In this document: positions 63,862-64,000 of the stretch, piece after piece | Numbering within the stretch: the first letter of the stretch is position 1 | How the letters are laid out: each line of letters opens with the position of its first letter | Source of the DNA: Streptomyces lavendulae subsp. lavendulae | Lineage (GTDB): Bacteria > Actinomycetota > Actinomycetes > Streptomycetales > Streptomycetaceae | Assembly (NCBI RefSeq): GCF_002803845.1 | Contig: NZ_CP024985.1 | Coordinates: 4,526,001-4,590,000 of the forward strand | Length of the DNA stretch: 64,000 nt | Direction of reading: 5' to 3' | Notes under the pieces: generated by a model | The model's input: the letters and a program-made list of their open reading frames with translations, nothing else | The model's database searches: none | Told to the model about the DNA's origin: nothing | Position numbers and translations under genes: made by a program

Positions 63862-64000
63862 ATGCCGGGGGAAAATTCGGGCGCACTGTCCGTACTGGAA
63901 CTACTGGCGGCGGACGCCCCGCAGGGCCGGTACGACGCCCTGCTGGCCGAAGCCCACGCCACGGGCGCCGGCGAGGAGGCACTCGCGGAACTCGGCCGCG
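63862..64000 (+). CDS. N-terminal fragment of a probable GAF/PucR-type regulator (runs off the right edge)
   Basis: 46 residues visible from the ATG at 63862 (MPGENSGALSVLELLAADAP). The helical start with LELLA and GRYDALLAEAHATGAGEEAL resembles streptomycete regulators with GAF and PucR helix-turn-helix domains. Only the first helices are inside the window, so the call is tentative. Confidence 0.45.
   Translation, partial: MPGENSGALSVLELLAADAPQGRYDALLAEAHATGAGEEALAELGR

Overview
The window is high-GC actinobacterial chromosome, almost certainly Streptomyces. Codons end nearly always in G or C, and the gene families are typical of the genus: DUF5994, DUF397-type XRE regulators with DUF5753, SpoIIE phosphatases and SARP-like regulators. 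The segment from dcd through dnaK-grpE-dnaJ-hspR, clpB, pyrE and fba is the conserved streptomycete chromosome core, and a parS site is consistent with the origin-proximal half. Calls rest on reading motifs and family resemblance only; no database search was possible.

1-6.2 kb holds a lanthipeptide-type RiPP locus. The left edge cuts a kinase-like LanK gene. Next come a LanD-type cysteine decarboxylase, two precursor genes encoding the same 71-residue peptide, a divergent ABC exporter, a small conserved protein and two LuxR-type regulators. The set best fits class V lanthipeptides (lexapeptide, cacaoidin, pristinin). 6.2-17 kb is accessory: small exported or membrane peptides, a SpoIIE phosphatase, a GNAT-AAA+ fusion, a divergent DUF5994 pair, an XRE regulator, an ice-binding/collagen-like surface protein and a GIY-YIG protein.

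17.15-35.4 kb is bounded by a damaged 3' half of tRNA-Gly and by the intact tRNA-Gly(CCC) gene in the same orientation, as expected for the two ends of an old integrated element, although no integrase is present. Inside lie a membrane-anchored XRE protein, a DUF4232 lipoprotein, a MerR-like regulator next to a 32-bp palindrome, a DEAD-box helicase/CBS/cold-shock group, and a tightly coupled operon of retropepsin-7TM protein, ATP-grasp ligase and Pro-rich exported protein. They are followed by a Ser/Thr kinase-histidine kinase-response regulator operon, a TAP-like peptidase and a second two-component system.

35.6-54 kb is core. It contains dcd, a phosphoribosyltransferase, a Yip1-family membrane protein, an Rv0338c-like Fe-S oxidoreductase with a very long Ala/Glu/Lys tail, and the HspR heat-shock regulon. 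HAIR operators lie before dnaK and before clpB. Inserted between hspR and clpB is a small cassette: a LuxR regulator of the same architecture as the one beside the lanthipeptide locus, an exported peptide with six DTGWT repeats, and a Rieske-like protein lacking its metal ligands. This is the best candidate here for an undescribed system.

54-64 kb carries an aminotransferase, a Cys/Ser/Gly-rich membrane peptide, DUF2617, spermidine synthase-like, SRPBCC and aldose-epimerase proteins, pyrE, a parS site inside a 40-bp perfect palindrome, fba, a TetR regulator, a SARP-like regulator and the start of a further gene.
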